NCBI RefSeq assembly: GCF_004664715.2
Contig: NC_051070.1
Location: 47,750,456-47,814,455, forward strand
From: Peromyscus leucopus
Taxonomy: Eukaryota; Chordata; Mammalia; Rodentia; Cricetidae
Direction: 5' to 3'
DNA: 64,000 nt
Positions 22,640 through 33,597 of the stretch are shown piece by piece. Positions within the stretch are counted from its first letter, which is position 1. The number at the start of each line of letters is the position of its first letter. Below the pieces are notes generated by a model, which was not told the DNA's origin, made no database searches, and was given only the letters and a program-made list of their open reading frames with translations. The position numbers and the translations under genes are program-made.

Positions 22640-23350
22640 TATGCCTTTCCCCATGCATGAGAAGACAAGAGAGGTTAGAGCATAGATCTGATGCCTATCT
22701 CTGGCTACTTGGCCAAGAGCTTCGGCTTGTGTGACTTTCTAGAGGAAGCGAGGGAGTCCGGGCTCTCTGAGCGCCTTCTTGCTGCTGGACTACCCCATAT
22801 CACAGATCATCAGTCAGCTGCAGCCACAGGAAGGAGCCTGGCGAGTCTTAGGTGCACGCTTGCCTTTTGTCTCTGCTCAGCTTGTCTAGATTGGAAACCC
22901 ACCCACCTCTGTGCTCTGTGTAGCGCCCACAGACTACAGGGAGGTCTGTGGACCGTGTGTGATTGACGGTTGTGTTACCCTGAGTAGTCACAGGCGCAAA
23001 TGCGGTGACTGGGATGGCCCAGGTTAAATGTTTCTTTCTTTAAAAATGAAAGTGAAAATCAATCCATCAAGCAAGCAGACAAAGAGGCCCTCACATCGGC
23101 TCTGGAATAACACTTTATTGACAGTTCACAACAGAAGTACCAACTGTGTGTCAGCTGGCAGATATTCGAGCCAAGGGGATAGGGGCAAATTTTGTATAAG
23201 GGAGCCCCCCGCCTCCCCAAGCCTCGATTCATTAGTTCTCCCTGGTAACAGAACTCTTCTCACATCCAGGGGTGTGCAGGTGCTTCTATGGGGAATGTGC
23301 ATGAGGAGAAATGGAGTTATGTGTTCAGGAAGTACAGGAATTACTCACTT
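22640..23350. other. No gene or repeat recognised
   Basis: Mixed unique sequence between the palindrome and the L1M. No convincing coding frame. Confidence 0.4.
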
Positions 23351-23354
23351 AGAG

Positions 23355-24290
23355 CAGCGAGTGTCGGTGAGGGTGTGGAGAAATGGGAAGTCTTCTGTTG
23401 GTGGGGAGGTTAAATAATGCAGGCACTGTGCAAAACAGTGAGGGGGTGCCCCCCAAAATTAAAAATGGAACTACCTTGTCACTGAGCAATTTTACTTCTG
23501 GGTACGGATCCAAAATAATTCAGAGCAGAATCTCCGAGGGATGTTTGCACACTCAAGTGTACTGCAGTATTATTTCCAGCAGCCAGGGGACAGACTGCCC
23601 AGATGATCCCTGCATATCATGAAACCTGACTGAGCCTTTCCAAAGAAGGAAATCTTGACATTTGTCTCAACTTGGTAAATCCTGAAGGAACCAATACTCT
23701 GCAATTCCACTCATGTGAGACATCTCATTGTGCTGGGTAGTCATTTGTTTGTCTGGTTTTTCCACTTGACACAAGCCAGAATTATCTAAGATGGTGGAAA
23801 CAACTGAGGAAGTGCCTAAGACAGGCCTGGGGGCAAGCTCGTGGAGCTGGCAAACTCGTGGAGCCGACTGATGGTTGCTGTGGGTGGTGCTACCCCTGGG
23901 CTGCTGGTCCCGGGTGCTGTGAGAAACCATGCCGAGCAAGCCATGAGAGCAAGCCAGGAAGCAGCCCCCCTCCATGGGCTCTGCCTTCATTCTTGCCCTG
24001 ACTGCTCAGTGATAAAGTGTTACCTGGAAGTGTAAGATAAACCCTTTCGTCCCCAGGTTGCTGTTGGTCACAGTGTTTTATCACAGTGATAGAAACCCTA
24101 ACTAAGACATTAATGTAGTTTAAATCATAGAAACAGAAAATAGGAATGTGATTTCCAAGGGCTGGAGAGAAGGAAGAGGGAGAATTAGTGTTTAATATAA
24201 GTCCTGGTTTTCCAAGATGTTCTTACACAACAATGTGAATATACTCAACACCATTGAACTATACGCTTTAAAATGGCCAAGAATGCAAAT
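23355..24290 (+). repeat. Ancient LINE-1 (L1M) 3' end, split by a younger repeat
   Basis: The left part matches the L1M ORF2 end/3' UTR pattern (GTGAGGGTGTGGAGAAATGG, AAAATTAAAAATGGAACTACC, TTACTTCTGGGTACGG, GGAAATCTTGACA). After the interruption at about 23723-24113 the 3' UTR resumes (GAATGTGATTTCCAAGGGCTGG, ACACAACAATGTGAATATACT, TGAACTATACGCTTTAAAATGG). It predates the rodent-specific insertion. Confidence 0.85.
23738..24113 (+). repeat. Rodent repeat family A nested in the L1M
   Basis: Ends with AAACCCTTTCGTCCCCAGG and AACCCTAACTAAGACATT. It splits the L1M cleanly. Confidence 0.7.
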
Positions 24291-24339
24291 TCAGCGCTGC
24301 GTGTTTATGATCTCAGTTTCAAAATCAGGTAAACAAGTC

Positions 24340-24607
24340 TATGGCTCGGCCAGTAAAGTACTTGCTATGCAGTTGTGAGGACTCCAACTTGATCTCCTGA
24401 ACCTATGTAAAAAAATCCTATAAATCCTGGTGTGGCCCTCTTCTGTCCCCACCAGTCCTGGCAAAGTGGGCACAGGCAGATCCCTGGTGCTCCCTGGGCC
24501 CACCTCATCTAATTGTCAAGTTCCAGACCAGTGTCTTAAAACACAAGATGGATAGCAGCTGAGGGATGACACCCAAGGTTGGTACATCTGGCCTCCACAT
24601 GTACCAG

Positions 24608-24610
<3 letters not shown>
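24340..24610 (+). repeat. B4/RSINE-like SINE
   Basis: A degraded tRNA-like head (GGCTCGGCCAGTAAAGTACTTGC), GTGGCCCTCTTCTG, GGGATGACACCCAAGG and a (CA)n tail. Confidence 0.55.

Positions 24611-24655
<45 letters not shown>
24611..24655. repeat. (AC)n microsatellite
   Basis: About 22 uninterrupted AC units, then (AG)4. Confidence 0.97.
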
Positions 24656-24658
<3 letters not shown>

Positions 24659-24659
24659 A

Positions 24660-25320
24660 GAGAGTTAAAAAAAACTTCTTTGAAATTTCTCTGTAGACAT
24701 AAGTTCTTTGGCAATGGAATCAGCCACTTGGATTTCTATCTGGGTGTATCTTTCAGCTTTTGTATATTTGGATTTTCTTATACCAAGATTTGCCTGTAAT
24801 TTGGGTGTGGGGGACTCAAGTAGTCGGTTCCAGCATCCCTGGGTCTGCTGACCTCGTCACCCCTCTCTTCCCACCCCAAGGGGCAAAACCACACAGAACT
24901 GGGACTCTGAATACACACAGGAGTTCTCCTGAATGTCTCTGGAGGTGATGGATTTGTCAGAACTAAGGATGGAGGGACGGGGTGCTGGGGCCTTGATGTA
25001 GCTTCTACATGTGATATAATTGTATACTTGTGTTTTCTACCAGAACAGGGCTTCTTACACCTTTGGGATTTCCTGACAGGACCTCCTTTGGAACACATCA
25101 GTTGAAGCTAGTCGAATGACTTTGGCAGGGTGGGGGATGGGGAGGTGGAGGGGTGGGGGAGATGGGAATGGGGATAGTTGCTAGAGGGACCAATCGGGTG
25201 ATTAGAAGGTTGGAGTTTTCGGCAAACTTCTCCCTCTGGGGATGTAGGACTTGGCATTTAGTTAAATGATCAAAGGCCAGTGATTTAATTCAATTTGCCT
25301 ACATAACGAAAGCCCACAAA
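24660..25320. other. No gene or repeat recognised
   Basis: Unique sequence with a G-rich patch at 25125-25175. Lies upstream of Cby2. Confidence 0.4.
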
Positions 25321-25372
25321 TTCCTGTAAACAACAGGGTTCAGACATTGAGGCTGAAGATGCTGGGAGCCAG
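25320..25372 (+). other. Candidate non-coding first exon of Cby2
   Basis: A consensus donor (CAG|GTGAGT) at 25373 follows a purine-rich stretch about 570 bp upstream of the candidate 5' UTR acceptor. If the exon at 25940 has an upstream partner, this is the best-looking donor nearby. The left edge is arbitrary, and no TATA box or CpG island marks a start site. Speculative. Confidence 0.25.
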
Positions 25373-25939
25373 GTGAGTCCAGAGAAGGCCTGAAGCTTTA
25401 CAACATTACCCCCTCCAATAGCTCACCCTTTATCACCACCATTTGGCCATTCCTGAGCTGCGTGCTTCACAATGAACTTGTGATCCTAAGTAAAGCATTC
25501 CTGAGTTCTGAGAGACAGCTATTGAGCCTGAGGAGAAGGGCAGGGGAGCCCCTGCACCGCTAACCAGTTACAAGTATAGGTGGCCCCGATCTGGGATTGG
25601 TACCTGAAGTCAAAGGTCATCTTGTAGGGCTGAGCCCCTAACTCCTGGAACCCAATACCAAGTCCATGTAGTTAGTATCGGGGTAGAACTGACCGGAAGA
25701 GTCCCTGAGTCGGGCCAAGCCTCCCCAGGTCTGGACAGTTAATGTTTCTTCTTTCCTAAGTAACGCCATTGGAGAAGATGCCACCTATGAAGGGAGGTGG
25801 AGTTTCAAACCAGCCTGGCAGTGAGGTGTGAGGGGCAGCCAGGCTGACCAAACAAGGGCCAGTGTTAGGGCTATTGTGTGTCAAACTAACCCAGGCTAGC
25901 CACATAGGTACAGCCAGTGACGATTCTTCCTTCCTGCAG

Positions 25940-26008
25940 AAGCCTCATTCCCACTGGAGATGCTCAGATAGGAACCATGAGCTCAGAAAAACACCGTATT
26001 GTTCTGTG
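25940..26008 (+). promoter_or_regulatory. Cby2: Probable Cby2 5' UTR with two upstream ORFs
   Basis: The segment lies between a candidate 3' splice site (CAG at 25937-25939) and the coding ATG. uORF1 at 25960-25971 is ATG-CTC-AGA-TAG. uORF2 at 25977-26009 has ten sense codons, starts in a strong context (ACCATGA) and ends with a TGA whose last A is the first base of the Cby2 ATG (TGATG). This geometry suits termination-reinitiation. The exon boundary is inferred; the ORFs are directly visible. Confidence 0.6.
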
Positions 26009-26083
26009 ATGTCACCCCTGGAATGTTCTGAGTGTTTTGGTGACCAGCTTATGCATAGGACCTATACCTGGCATCTCACATTG
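26009..26083 (+). CDS. Cby2: Cby2 coding exon 1 (residues 1-25)
   Basis: The ATG at 26009 opens a peptide beginning [13 protein letters not shown] and ending in TWHLTL. This matches the N-terminus I recall for human CBY2 except for two conservative changes. The exon ends at 26083 and is followed by the donor gtatgg. The frame stays open upstream to 25862, but the family's N-terminus and the G at -3 support this ATG. A good acceptor (pyrimidine tract then CAG, 25937-25939) suggests the exon really starts at 25940 with about 69 nt of 5' UTR, which would put at least one non-coding exon further upstream. Two short upstream ORFs lie in that 5' part. Confidence 0.93.
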
Positions 26084-26361
26084 GTATGGCTTTTTACTTG
26101 ATACAGAAATAATAGTTTAAAACCAGGGAGAGCTGCTGCAGTCTCTGCTTCAAAGACTGACAAGAGGGTTTTATATCAGTTAATTCCTGTCTTCAGGTCA
26201 GGTACCATCTAATCATACCTTTAGACTGTGATTTTTTAATAAGATGTATAATTGGTAAGGAGGTCATAAATGTGTAGAAAGTAGTTATGTATTTCAGGTG
26301 AGCCACTAAGGCCCCGAGGATGGGTTGAGAAGGAGAAATCTAATTTTTTTCTTTTTTACAG
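26084..26361 (+). other. Cby2: Cby2 intron 1
   Basis: Short intron of 278 bp with GT...AG ends and a clean T-rich tract before its acceptor. No repeat is recognised inside it. Confidence 0.9.
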
Positions 26362-26442
26362 CACTCGAGGCCAAATTTTACAAGAAAAAGGGATACCAGA
26401 TCTGAAAGCCTAGAAATTCCAATCAATGTGGTCCTACCTCAG
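26362..26442 (+). CDS. Cby2: Cby2 coding exon 2 (residues 26-52)
   Basis: This 81-nt, phase-0 exon lies between a strong polypyrimidine/ACAG acceptor ending at 26361 and the donor gtaggg at 26443. It encodes 27 residues beginning [11 protein letters not shown] and ending NVVLPQ. The segment is basic and rich in Arg, Ser and Asn, and it links the short N-terminal exon to the main body. It is too short to show up as an open frame by itself and was found by matching the remembered family sequence and the splice sites. Confidence 0.93.
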
Positions 26443-26537
26443 GTAGGGACGGACAATCACAGGAGGATGTAACTTACCCTGTTTCCAAACCTTACAGAAT
26501 GAACAGAGCAGTCAGCCACTCAGATTCTTGTCATGTT

Positions 26538-26700
26538 TGTTTGTTTGTTTGTTTGTTTGTTAGTTTTTCCCTGGCTATGTGTCTTGGGGAGGACACATGG
26601 ACTCTCTGGACCTTGGGATACTTCCAGCCTTGAATGAAGGGGCTGGGTTGGATGGTCAGGTCCTCCAGTGCTAGCCTTTCAAGGTCTGATGATACTAAGA
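26538..26700 (+). repeat. (GTTT)n and MIR-like fragment
   Basis: Six GTTT units at 26538-26562, followed by a MIR-style right half (GGGGCTGGGTTGGATGGTCAGG). Confidence 0.5.
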
Positions 26701-27603
26701 GAAAAATGCAACCTTACCAAAGGAGACCCTTCATGGCATGGCGGTGTATAACCACTCTGGATATCTGTGGGGAACTAGAGTTGACCTTGAAGCCATGTGT
26801 GTGAAAATGAACCCAGGAGCTGAAACCCCAGCGTGTGGCCCACTTAATTCAAGAGAATTAAGCCCTCCTATGGGCCAAAGATGGTTGACTGGGGATGGAC
26901 ATTCATGAATGGCTAAACCCCTTGCAGTGTGTGGTCCCTGGGTCTCCTGCACGCAGCAGATTTCTTGGGGGAGGGGGGACCCCTTGTATCTGACTGTTTC
27001 TCCGTCCGCTATGTCACAAAGGGGTGGCCTTGCTTTCTCCAGAGTCACCCAAGTGCTCATTAGAAGATCAGGGTCATGCAGCCAGCGGAGGTGAAATGTA
27101 GGATGGAGGGACCCAAGGCACAGGTAATTGACCTACGAGTTTGGTTGAGGGAGGTGTGTACGAAAGAGGACAGATCTCTAGCTGTGGTTCTGCGTCAGTG
27201 TACTTACAACAAGCTCAGCCAATGTGGGCAGGAGGAGAGAGAAACACAAGACAAGGAAACAACCTGGGTATTCGTTTTCCTTACAGCATTGTCGTGAGCA
27301 GCCACTATTACCTCTCTTTCAGCTCATGAAAGCTAAGCCAGAATAGTAGGCAACTGTGTCCTGGTCATCCTTAGAAGGACAACCTTGCTAGGTCTGGTTC
27401 TGAATACGTAACATACACATCTGTGCGTGAGGGTGGGCATGGTTCCTTAGGTATCTTATTGGCCCACATACTAGGGGCAGACAGGAGATACCAGCCTAGG
27501 TGTAGGTGTTGGGAATAAGATTTGAAAGTAGTTGTATTAATTACTGTTTGCATTGTTGGGACCAAATTCTTGGCAGGAAGCAAGTCAAGGGACGAAGTCT
27601 TTC

Positions 27604-27620
27604 TCTCTCTTTCTTTCTTC

Positions 27621-27687
<67 letters not shown>

Positions 27688-27690
27688 TTT
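27604..27690 (+). repeat. (CTTT)n microsatellite
   Basis: About 19 CTTT units, then a T run, in Cby2 intron 2. Confidence 0.97.
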
Positions 27691-27699
27691 TTTTTTTTG

Positions 27700-28865
27700 C
27701 CTCTTGGTTTAGAGGATGAGTACATTGAGAAGTGGAAGCTGTAGAGGTGGGGCTGCTGCCTCACATCATGGCAGATCAACCTGGTTTCTTCAGTCCAGGA
27801 TCCTAGCTCATGAGTACTAACCACATTTAGTATGGGCCCCGAGTCTGTTAGTCCTCCCTGATAAGGTCCCCACAGACACATCCAAGGGTGTGTGCCTTGT
27901 TAATGCCCTAGGTGTTCCTTAATCCAGTAAGCTGACACGAAGCCTTCATTACTGTCATGTGATAGAAAGATTAGATCTGTCTACCCCTGGCACAACTTTT
28001 CTGTCCCCATCTCCCAGCGCCAGCTTAGCAGTCAAGGAGAAAAGGTGCTTTGAGAAGTCTTGGGTTTGTTCTGGTGCCCTCAGGCCTGCTTCCTGTGCTG
28101 TAGGACATGATGTGGTTACTTGGATCTTGGAAGGTGGAGGGATGTGGAATGAAGGGGTCACTGCTGTCTGGAGATTCTTCATGGCCAGATGTGGCCTTGA
28201 GTATGCCAGTCAGGCTTAGCCAGCGGTCATCTACAGGTCAACAAGCAAGCAACTGATGCTGAAAAGCAGGAAGAGGAGGTTTACTCAATGTGGCGACACT
28301 GGAAAGAGGAACCAAGAGGTCAAGTGATGCTCCAAGTCCACCTTTAGGTTTAAGTAGAGTCACAGAGGTTCTCATAACGAAGCAGTCCTGCTCTGAGCGT
28401 GGTCCAGCCCAGCATCATGGTCTCATCCCCAGTCTCTTCTGCAGGGTTATCTGACAAGTTAACACAACTGTGTGACATCTCTTTCTGAGAGACAATCTTC
28501 CCCCTCTGGCCTTCAGCCTTTACCTTCTCCAGACATAGGACTACTGGAGCAATTTCTTGGGGTCCACTGTTTCAATAATCTGATATCTAGAAGGATGGAC
28601 ATAAGTATCTCTTTAGAATATCTTCATTCCTGCCAGGATGGTTACAGGCACAAGCCAGGCAACCTGCCACGATACCCTAGATGGATCCTCTTGGGTAGGG
28701 AAGTAGGCATGGATTACTAGTTGATGTAGACTGAGCCCACCCATAGGGCTGTGGCAAAGGCCTGTCTGTTCATGTACCTCCCCCAAAGAGATGGTGGGAC
28801 AAAGGATTACTATGAGAAACAAGGTGAGGAAGGATATCGATGGGGTGCTGACGATGTCATGTGTT
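27700..28865. other. Intronic sequence, nothing recognised
   Basis: No exon, repeat or CpG-rich segment recognised within intron 2 here. Confidence 0.4.
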
Positions 28866-28867
28866 GG

Positions 28868-28985
28868 CCACAGAGTCACACAAGTATAAGGCAGAGATTT
28901 CACAGCTGTGGGACTTGGGAGACTCGGTAGCAAGGACAGAGCTGAGATTTAACCCAGGTCAATGCCTAGCCTGTCACGCTACTCA
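28868..28985 (-). repeat. MIR SINE
   Basis: CAGAGTCACACAAGT and ACAGAGCTGAGATTTAACCC followed by a reversed MIR 5' part. Confidence 0.6.
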
Positions 28986-29655
28986 GCGGGGCCCCGTGAT
29001 GTCTTAGCTCTTATTCTCTTGCTTCTAGAAGCTAGTGTGTCCTTTCCTAACGTCTGGATTGCTTCCGGGAACCCCTCAGTTGCCTGTATCTTTCCGCCCC
29101 AGGTAGCTTCATTCTGAGTTGAGTTCATTCTATTTGGAAGGGAATTATAACAGTACCTCTGGCTGCCAGCTCCCAGCCCTATTGGGTGGCTGGAGTTCTC
29201 AATTACATTGCAAATGCTACGATTCACTAGTTATCGCCTTTAGGTCTCTTCAGGTCTTATTGATTTCGCATTTTTCTTCCTCGCGCTGAACATGTGTGTT
29301 TTCACATCTATTTTCTTCTAGCACATTAGCTTGCAAGCCACAGTGTTGTTTCCTGTCCAGGCCACTGATGCCCTTCTATGCACAGACTCACTTTTCCAGG
29401 CATTCAAGCTTCCCAGTGAGCTCTCAGTGCATGCCTTGGGTTCGTGCTGGGTCATCAGCGGCAGATCTCCATGTGGATCAGAATGAGCTCTGATACCAGG
29501 CCTGGTGCCCTCCATTTCCCCTTGTCTTTTTCTCCTTCCTCCTCGGCTCCCAGCAATGCCAAATGAAACAGTTTCAGAGCAAGATTTTAGGAGAGTCTAT
29601 CAATTAGCTAAGATGACTATCTGGCATCCTCTTTATTCTCTTCACTGTTAGCATT
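28986..29655. other. Intronic sequence, nothing recognised
   Basis: Unique DNA in intron 2. No feature recognised. Confidence 0.4.
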
Positions 29656-29674
29656 AAAAATCTATCAAAACTAA

Positions 29675-29841
29675 AGCCGGGCGTTGGTGGCGCACGCCTT
29701 TGATCCCAGCACTCGGGAGGCAGAGCCAGGCGGATCTCTGTGAGTTCGAGGCCAGCCTGGGCTACCAAGTGAGCTCCAGGAAAGGCGCAAAGCTACACAG
29801 AGAAACCCTGTCTCGAAAAAACCAAAAAAAAAAAAAAAAAA
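29675..29841 (+). repeat. Young B1 SINE with perfect target-site duplication
   Basis: Near-consensus cricetid-type B1 (GCTACCAAGTGAGCTCCAGG and GGCGCAAAGCTACAC) with a pure A tail. Flanked by ATCTATCAAAACTAA at 29660-29674 and 29846-29860. Confidence 0.97.
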
Positions 29842-30053
29842 AAAAATCTATCAAAACTAATCACTTTTATATTGTGAATTATCTTTTATCTGTTGGCATT
29901 TATTAAAACAAACACTGTATTTAGCTATTCGGCACACCAGAGGGTTTTTTTTTTTTTTTAATGGTAGTGGAGATCAGCTGTGAAGTTAGCACTGTGGTTT
30001 TCCCTTCTAGGACCCTGATGTCCTTCAATTTCACATACATTAAAAGTACTCCA

Positions 30054-30200
30054 TGCTGGGCGGTGGTGGCGCACGCCTTTAATCCCAGCACTCGGGAGGC
30101 AGAGGCAGGCGGATCTCTGTGAGTTCGAGGCCAGCCTGGGCTACCAAGTGAGTTCCAGGAAAGGCGCAAAGCTACACAGAGAAACCCTGTCTCGAAAAAC

Positions 30201-30254
<54 letters not shown>
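30054..30254 (+). repeat. Young B1 SINE with a ~55-nt pure A tail
   Basis: Near-identical to the B1 at 29675. Flanked by AAAAGTACTCCA at 30042-30053 and 30255-30266. The uninterrupted A tail (about 30203-30258) indicates recent insertion. Confidence 0.97.
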
Positions 30255-30261
<7 letters not shown>

Positions 30262-30325
30262 CTCCAGCAGGCTGAGCATTCCTTGCTCATTAACCCTCAA
30301 TAATGTTGGCAAAGCAGGTGCTTTA

Positions 30326-30466
30326 AAAGCTTGGTCAACCAGTGTGAGCTTTCTGGGAGCATGTGAATGTCTAAAGCTTGGTCAACCAGTGTGAGCTTTC
30401 TGGGAGCATGTGAATGTCTAAAGCTTGGTCAACCAGTTTGAGCTTTCTGGGAGCATGTGAATGTCT
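30326..30466 (+). repeat. 47-bp minisatellite, three copies
   Basis: Units at 30326-30372, 30373-30419 and 30420-30466 begin AAAGCTTGGTCAACCAG and end GCATGTGAATGTCT. The only difference is one G-to-T in copy 3. Confidence 0.97.
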
Positions 30467-30504
30467 CTTCTGAGTGGCAGTAGCAACATCTTTTATGTAA
30501 GGAA

Positions 30505-30882
30505 GAGAACTTCAGTGCTGTTTCCTCAGTACCATTACTATAACAAAATGTCAAGGCCAGACAGTTCACAAAGAATAGAGGTTGGTCATTCAAGAGCATG
30601 GCACAATACTAGCACCTGATCATCTTCTGGCAAGGGCCTTCATGCTGTGTCCCAACATGGTGGAGGGCATCACTTGGTGAGATACCGCAAGCCACAGAGA
30701 GCTCACTTTATAACAGATGTTCCTGCAACAGCCCATTGACCCATGAATGGGTTCATCCATCCCTTCATGATCTAGTCCACCTTACAAAGGTCTCACTTCT
30801 CAAACACTATTAGTGTGTGACTTTGGGGATGAAGGTCCCAGCACATGAAATCGAGAGGCTACATTCAAACCACAGCAGTGCA
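30505..30882 (-). repeat. MaLR LTR (MST/MLT1 type)
   Basis: Reversed MaLR pattern: GGGCCTTCATGCTGTGTC, GAGCTCACTTTATAACAG, CTTACAAAGGTCTCACTTCTC and an ACATTCAAACCACAGCA end. Confidence 0.75.
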
Positions 30883-31107
30883 TGTCAGCTAAGCCTGGCT
30901 GCTCAGTCTAGTTCCGTTCCCAAACTCTTCAAGTGGAAGGCCAGCAACCCCAGGAACTCTATCTGAGAAGATTCCTCCTTGAGAGTTTTAGTCTTTAAAA
31001 ATCACACAGCTCCAGGAAGAGACTCTGGTGGTGTCCCTCCCTTTCTACATTGCCTTTTGTTCCCCTTTTCAGGATCCCTGGAAATAGTATTCCACACAGT
31101 CATTTGT

Positions 31108-31500
31108 GGTGATACATTGTATCCCCCAAAATACTGTGAACCCTAATAAAACTTATCTGAGGATCAGAGGAAAAAGCCAGCCACTATAGTAAACATAGAA
31201 GTCAGGCAATGGTGACACACACCTTTAATCCCAGCACTAACCATAGAGGTCTGGAGGTCTGTACAGACAGAGAGGAAGTGATGTAGTTGGGTGGAGAGAG
31301 GAAGTGAGATTGCAGAACAGAAAGGCATATAGGCATGGGTATGCAGGAAGTATGTCTCTTTGGAGACTGAGGCGTCTGTAAGGTGAGGTTGGCTGTGGCT
31401 TTTCCTATTCCTCTGATCTTTCAGATTTTTTTACCCCGATGTCTGGCTCTGGGCTTTTTAGTAATAAGATCATTTAGCAATTTGTCTTACAGTCATTGGT
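31108..31500 (+). repeat. Muroid LTR-like repeat with a B1-related core
   Basis: TTGTATCCCCCAAAATACTG, CCCTAATAAAACTTATCTG, a B1-like CCTTTAATCCCAGC, and GATGTCTGGCTCTGGG near the end. Same family as 6325, 15595 and 17858. Confidence 0.65.
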
Positions 31501-32390
31501 GATTTAAAGCATCTACGTTAGAAATGAAATACCAGTGCTCAGGAAGGATTCCAGTCCACATGTAGGGTTTCAGGCAGCTGTAAGAGCCATGCATGTACCC
31601 AGGGCTCCTCCTGGATCCCCAGCATTAACACATTGTTGGGTCACAGCTGTGAGTACACTATTCCTGGCTCCTGAAGACAGAGTCCCTCGGTCACCTTTCG
31701 AACACCTAATGGGGGAAGTCTGATGAGCCTCGGAGCCACATGTGCCCTGTACTACAACTTCATTCCCTACTCTGCCGTGAAGGAGCCCACTTGGTTCTTT
31801 TCTGCCTGTCGGTCTCTCTGTCTACATGAGAACATGCCCCTAAGGCCAAGAAGAGAACTTCCCTCCTCCCACTGACTGAACCTCCTGGGCTCAGTAGAAC
31901 CCCTCCATGATGTTCCAAGCACAGACAGACCTCTGGTCAGGACCCAGGTCATCAAACAGATTAGATCAGCCAATGGAAGAAATCTGGGACTATCACTGAC
32001 GTGGCCCAAGACCCCAGCTGAGAAGGGCAAAGCTGTGAGTGCCAGTTAGAGGAGACTGGGTCCTCGAATCTGTGGGTATTTGCTCAGCTTTGTTGCTTAT
32101 ATTTTGGCGGAGCGTTTTGTAAAGCAATGTATTCAGTGTTTCACGATGGTTTAGAACAGGAATTGTTAAATATCACCAGCAGGACTCTGGTCTTTGTGAC
32201 ATTGTGTCTACCACTTGCCCTCTTATGAGCCCAGGAAGCAGGCACAGCGGCCATGCGTAGGCTCATTTTTTTCAGAGGTGATGGAAAAACAAGAAGTTCT
32301 CAATAGGACTCAGTCATGGCACTTTTGAGATCCAGGCTCTTGGGGCTTGGGACCTCTGCTTTGGGTTCTAGGTTCAAGATGATGACATGG
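31501..32390. other. Intronic sequence, nothing recognised
   Basis: Unique DNA in intron 2. No exon or repeat recognised. Confidence 0.4.
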
Positions 32391-32397
32391 CTGTTGT

Positions 32398-32815
32398 CTG
32401 GGTTTCGCATCTGTTGCTGTGATAAAATGTCCCCAATATAAACAGCTCAGGAGAGAAAGGGCTTATCTGATTCACCATTACAGGTTACAGCCCATCACTG
32501 CAAGGAAATCAAGACAGGAAGGCCGGACACCTAGTCACACCCACAGAGAAGAGCAGAGGGAGGCTAATTGCACATGCTCTTCTAGTATTCAGCTTGCCCT
32601 CTCCATTCTTATACAGTCCAGGACCCAAACCCAGGATGTGGCACTACCCACAGCAGGCTGGGTCTTCCCACATCAATGAACCCAATGAAGAAAATCCCTC
32701 AAAAAGAAAAGGAAAGGAAATACCTCACAGGTATTCCACAGGACATCCCAATCCAGATAATTCCTCATTGAGATTTCCCCCCACCAGGTAATTCTAGATT
32801 GATGATTAAACCCAC
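32398..32815 (-). repeat. Rodent interspersed repeat (family unassigned)
   Basis: TGTTGCTGTGATAAAATGTCC start, GTCCAGGACCCAAACCCAGG middle, TTCCTCATTGAGATTTCCCC end. The same start occurs at 10196. Confidence 0.55.
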
Positions 32816-33284
32816 CCAGCATGGATGCTCAGCCTTTAAAGGATGCCGGAGGCAGCCTTGAAAGGGGGTGTTTTTTTAGATTTTGGAATATTTGAATATT
32901 TAGATGGAGCAGAAGAGGGGGGAAGGCTCAGGGAATGGGACCCATGCATAGGCATTACTAAACCCATTTCTATATCTATATATCATATACAACTCATAAT
33001 AGTTTTATGCACTGTTTCAGTGTACCTGTGTCTTTGCATGAAGGCAGGTGTGGAGTTTTTTGCTTGCAGTATCCTGTGGATGCTCAGAAAGCTTCAGATA
33101 TGGAGCACTCTGGGACGGAGAGTCTTCGGGTTGGGAATGTTCAAGCTGAAATAGTGTTTCATTTGCCAGTGTTGTGAGGATTGAGAGAACAATGTAGGTA
33201 AAACACACCCACATAACCAGCTGGGCAGCCTGCAGCTCCAGCTCTGAGGGATCTGACACCCTCTTCAAGGAGGTGCATTTACCC

Positions 33285-33370
33285 CAAGTTAAAACTTTAG
33301 CAACTGAAAGTCACACAACTTGGCCAAATTCTTATAACTGATAAGTAGCAAGGAGATCGAGCTTAAAAAA
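33285..33370 (-). repeat. MIR fragment
   Basis: AGTCACACAACTTGGCCAAATTC and TAAGTAGCAAGGAGATCGAGC read as a reversed MIR core. Confidence 0.45.
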
Positions 33371-33449
33371 AAGAAAAAAAGGTTGATTCTAAAATCCATG
33401 CCTTTAGTTTCTACCGTATGGTTGAATCTTATTATCTGTGGGCTTTCAT

Positions 33450-33597
33450 TTCTTGAGACGGGGGTCTTTTTCTGTGTAGCCCTGGTTGGCCTGGAACTTG
33501 CTATGTAGTCCAGCATGGCCTTGAAGTTTTGTTTACATTCCTATCTGGACTGCCTCCGTGTGGCTGGGGTTACAGGCCTGCACAAACATGGCTCATT
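33450..33597 (-). repeat. Diverged B1 SINE
   Basis: TTTTTCTGTGTAGCCCTGG, GGCCTGGAACTTGCTATGTAG, GGGGTTACAGGCCTGCACA. Confidence 0.7.

Noticed and set aside
1..25000. Erich6b, expected upstream of Cby2 by synteny
   Set aside because: The only Glu-rich frames come from GA-rich repeats. No exon could be supported.
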